From Caenorhabditis remanei (lineage: Eukaryota > Nematoda > Chromadorea > Rhabditida > Rhabditidae), in the NCBI RefSeq assembly GCF_010183535.1, contig NC_071333.1, positions 682,001 through 746,000 of the forward strand: a stretch of 64,000 nucleotides of DNA, read 5' to 3'. Numbering within the stretch: position 1 is the first letter of the stretch; the number at the start of each line of letters is the position of its first letter. Positions 61,407-64,000 of this stretch are shown here, one piece after another. The notes under the pieces were generated by a model, which saw only the letters and a program-made list of their open reading frames with translations, was not told the DNA's origin and did not search any database. Made by a program: the position numbers and the translations under genes.

Positions 61407-63874
61407 TCAAAAAAGGCTAGTGTATCGCGGGGCATATCTCTGAAAACTAACAGTACTGTCATTTCTTCTTAAAAATCTGGGGTTTTCTAATACTTGCCAC
61501 ATAGCTTCAGTACCGGGAAAAAATATATCAAATTTTGCCTTTTCAGATGAAAATGCCCAATTTTGCAAGCGCGTCATGGTAAAACTAACTGTCCCACAGA
61601 AAAACTTTTTATGGGATCGAACAGACTAAGAGTAGAACTCCATTTTTGTAGTTGACAAATTTTTTGTACCGACACTTCCTAACAAGTTACATCTCGAGAA
61701 AATGAGTTCTCCCTCAAATCGCCCCATTTCAGTGCAAAATAGTACCATTTTTGGGCTGTTGCTTCAAAATTACTATAACTCTCTAGGAAGTGTCCGTACA
61801 AAAAAGCTGTCAACAACAAAACTAAAGTTCTATTCTTGGTCTGTTTGATCCATGAAAAGTAATTTTGTGTTACAGTTAGTTTTATCATGACACACTCTCA
61901 AAGTTGAGCATTTTCAATGGAAAATGCCCAAAATTCATGAACTGTTGACCGGTACTGTATATCTTTGTAACGTCACTCACCTTCGGCATTCTCCAAGTGT
62001 CACTGGTGTGTGGTGGTAGCGGTTCTTCGTATTCCTAAAAAAATCTATTTCATCCAGTTTTAACATCCCATTTCCCTTACCTCTTCCCAATGGTTTGTTC
62101 TTCGACCATTTGTATCAGGAATAGGAATCTCCACATTGTCATACTAAATAATATAAGTTTCTCATCATAAATCCTAACAATTTTTACCCTTCCTCCTCTT
62201 TCATTAATCTCCGTCCAACGTCTCCGCTCTTTTTTTAATGCTCGTCTCTCAACAGCTGGCATCGTGTCATTGCCCTAAATAAAAACCAGTTTATAGACAG
62301 ATATCAATGTTTATTAGTTATAAAAATGTACATTCGCTTGATTTTCAATTGCGTTCCGGGTCAAGAAGTAGCCAGCCTTTCCGAAATAACGATTATGATA
62401 ATTATCTCTTGCTCCAATAGCGCCATCACTATTGTAGTCCTCCACTCTCCAGTAGGTTTGCGAAAATCTTTCAGAGATCTGGAATTTATAACATTTTCTT
62501 GCAGAATGACCATTTAACAAACTTCTCTAGCAATTGGGCTACTGATAGAGGCAGTTTGGTATTCAGATGACTCTGATCCCATTGGAACTGCTGTGGATGC
62601 AAGAACAGAATTAAAGGAATATGACTCTACATATTTTCCTGATGTCTCATCAAGCAGTAACAATTGTTCTCTTTCACGTTCTTCCGCTTCCTGCCGTAGG
62701 TATACATTTTCATAACTATTTGAATTTAGCTAAAAATGAAAAATGTGTTATAAAAAAACCAAAATACAGTTCCAAACCCTCTCTGCATAAATAGGTGGTG
62801 GTGGAGGATCGTATTGTGCTTCCAACGCTTCCAGCTCCGCCAGCAATCTCTGTTGCTCTAAAATTTCCTCCTTTTCTCTTCTTCTTGCCCCTTCTAGTCG
62901 TTCCAACTCATCCAATCGGCGTTCCTCTGCATGACGGTTTTCATCATTTTCGAAATATAGGGGTCTTGTGAAGAAGTAATTTCTTATTTGACGTTGTTCC
63001 TGAATTGGGATACTAAAATTAAATTGAAATATTTTTGAAAATTACTTCAGGGTAAGTCATCCCTTCCGATCCTCTGCTTGCCAAGTTAAAAAGATTGTCG
63101 AACAAAGAACCTTGGCTGTCTGTTTGAACAAATGATAGAGCCTGGAATTATGGAAAAGATTGCCCGAAAAGAATTTAGACAGGTAACTGTACTTGCTGTA
63201 CCGATGGATCTGTAGGAGTTCTCGGTAAAAGACGTCTCGGTTTTGATCGTACACCACGACTCATCCAGCGTTCATACAACCGACAAGAGTTTGTCTCCTC
63301 ATCAATAAGCGAACAAGTATCAGAATATAAATCACTCTATAAAGAGTTCAAATCGTTTTCATATATCTTTAAGGCATACCTCTTCTAAAACTTCACTTTG
63401 CTCTTGACCATTGTATTCGTCACTTCCAAATAGAGAACTTGGTTTAGATAGTTGACATAGGTTGTCGGGTTCAATGGCATACTCGAAATCAGAATAATAT
63501 AATTCCCGAACGACAATAGGTTTACTCACATAAGATGCACTATTAGATAGAAATATATGCCCAGGAATAGTTTCATCGGTTGTACCATAATTCATGAATT
63601 GGCGGTATACTTCTATGCAATTTGGTTTTTGAAATGCGGAACGGTCTCTCAGTGAGGTTGGACAACACGGAGTGTAAATGGAACAGGTGCGCACTATTTT
63701 CTCTGTGACCACTAAAATTCTAAAACGTGGAAAGTTGTTGGACTTACTTCTTTCAGCTTCAAATGACGAGGAGAGCAATGAATCCGCGTCTGGGTCAATT
63801 GTAGAAGTGGAAACCACTCTGAACACACGCCATCTGATGTACAGAAACTCGCAGATGCTGAGGAAGAGTTTCAT
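61407..63874 (-). CDS. Coiled-coil protein of unknown function (5' end may lie outside the window)
   Basis: Ten exons join in phase: 63380-63874, 63193-63336, 63046-63141, 62778-62999, 62523-62729, 62332-62478, 62188-62274, 62081-62143, 61981-62034, 61407-61439; about 515 residues. A 45-base in-frame stretch in the first exon (around 63710-63755, GTAAGT...GTCACAG) may be a further intron. Seen: Ser/Asp-rich N-terminal half, a Glu/Arg-rich predicted coiled coil (ERRLDELERLEGARRREKEE), a PPPPPIY motif, a second charged segment (ERRALKKERRRWTEINE), no signal peptide or TM. The first ATG follows an acceptor (TTCCAG at 63887) by 12 bases, so it is either a trans-spliced start or an internal exon of a longer gene. 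Probably T04G9.1 by synteny. I do not recognise the family. Confidence 0.7.
61508..61957. repeat. 450-base foldback element in intron of the coiled-coil gene
   Basis: Near-full-length imperfect palindrome: outer ends CAGTACCGG (61508-61516) and CCGGTACTG (61949-61957); inner words CATGGTAAAACTAACTGT, AACAGACTAAGAGTAGAACT and GTACCGACACTTCCT recur inverted on the other side (ATGATAAAACTAACTGT, AACAGACCAAGAATAGAACT, GTACGGACACTTCCT). The centre lies near 61730. No coding capacity, so a non-autonomous DNA-transposon type element is likely. Confidence 0.8.
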
Positions 63875-64000
63875 GATACGGGTGGTCTGGAACCAAGCAT
63901 GAATATGTGGATAGTTACTCCCATTAAGGGGAAATTGATCGAGATTTCTTTCTTATATACAGGTCATTCGCGAGTTGACGCGTTACGGATGCGAATCTTG

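Noticed and set aside
1..64000. tRNA genes
   Set aside because: I looked for B-box words (GGTTCGAAT/GGTTCAAAT and reverse complements); the few matches lack a paired A-box and a terminator.
1..64000. Dosage-compensation recruitment motif (MEX-type, GCGCAGGGAG)
   Set aside because: No full match seen on either strand by eye; GAGGGAGCGCAC near 49570 and CTGCGCAG near 40910 are only partial.

Overview
The window looks like nematode nuclear DNA and is almost certainly Caenorhabditis elegans, left part of chromosome X. It is AT-rich, with genes on both strands, many 45-60 base introns ending in TTTTCAG or TTTCAG, and AG acceptors a few bases before start codons, as expected for SL1 trans-splicing. 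The recognisable proteins and their order fit the X-linked cosmid series F02G3 / M02A10 / C02H7 / T04G9. Cosmid and locus names here come from memory, not a search. Exon boundaries were built by hand from splice consensus, reading phase and family homology.

Layout, left to right. 1-1.5 kb: 3' end of an NCAM-type adhesion molecule (ncam-1, +). 2.4-10.6 kb: inward-rectifier potassium channel (irk-2, -), with a small tail-anchored protein gene nested on the opposite strand in one intron (5.1-5.8 kb). 14.4-18.3 kb: Cbl-family RING E3 ligase (sli-1, -). 22.3-25.2 kb: rhodopsin-like receptor, probably npr-19 (-). 25.2-36.2 kb: about 11 kb with no gene I can support. 36.2-41.7 kb: MADD/DENN-domain Rab exchange factor aex-3 (-). 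44.6-47.4 kb: IFT-B subunit IFT54/TRAF3IP1 dyf-11 (+), with a DAF-19-type X-box upstream. 48.2-49.3 kb: TRAP-beta (trap-2, -), divergent from the VIP36/ERGIC-53-type lectin ile-2 (+, 50.0-51.8 kb). 52.2-53.8 kb: tandem pair of small secreted proteins (+). 54.3-56.5 kb: 4'-phosphopantetheinyl transferase (+). 58.4-61.0 kb: astacin with three ShK domains (nas-15, +). 61.4-63.9 kb: coiled-coil gene of unknown function (-), convergent with nas-15.

Functional themes: neuronal excitability and signalling (ncam-1, irk-2, npr-19, aex-3), EGFR down-regulation (sli-1), ciliary transport (dyf-11), and the secretory pathway (trap-2 and ile-2, sharing one intergenic region). I found no prokaryotic features, CRISPR, rRNA, credible tRNA or intact transposon. 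The least explained elements are three long imperfect inverted repeats (33.1, 43.5-43.9 and 61.5-62.0 kb) and four intronic tandem arrays sharing a GTCANTGTA-type core (5.3, 22.4, 41.3 and 58.95 kb). No clearly new biological system is visible; the window is ordinary worm gene space with several structural curiosities.
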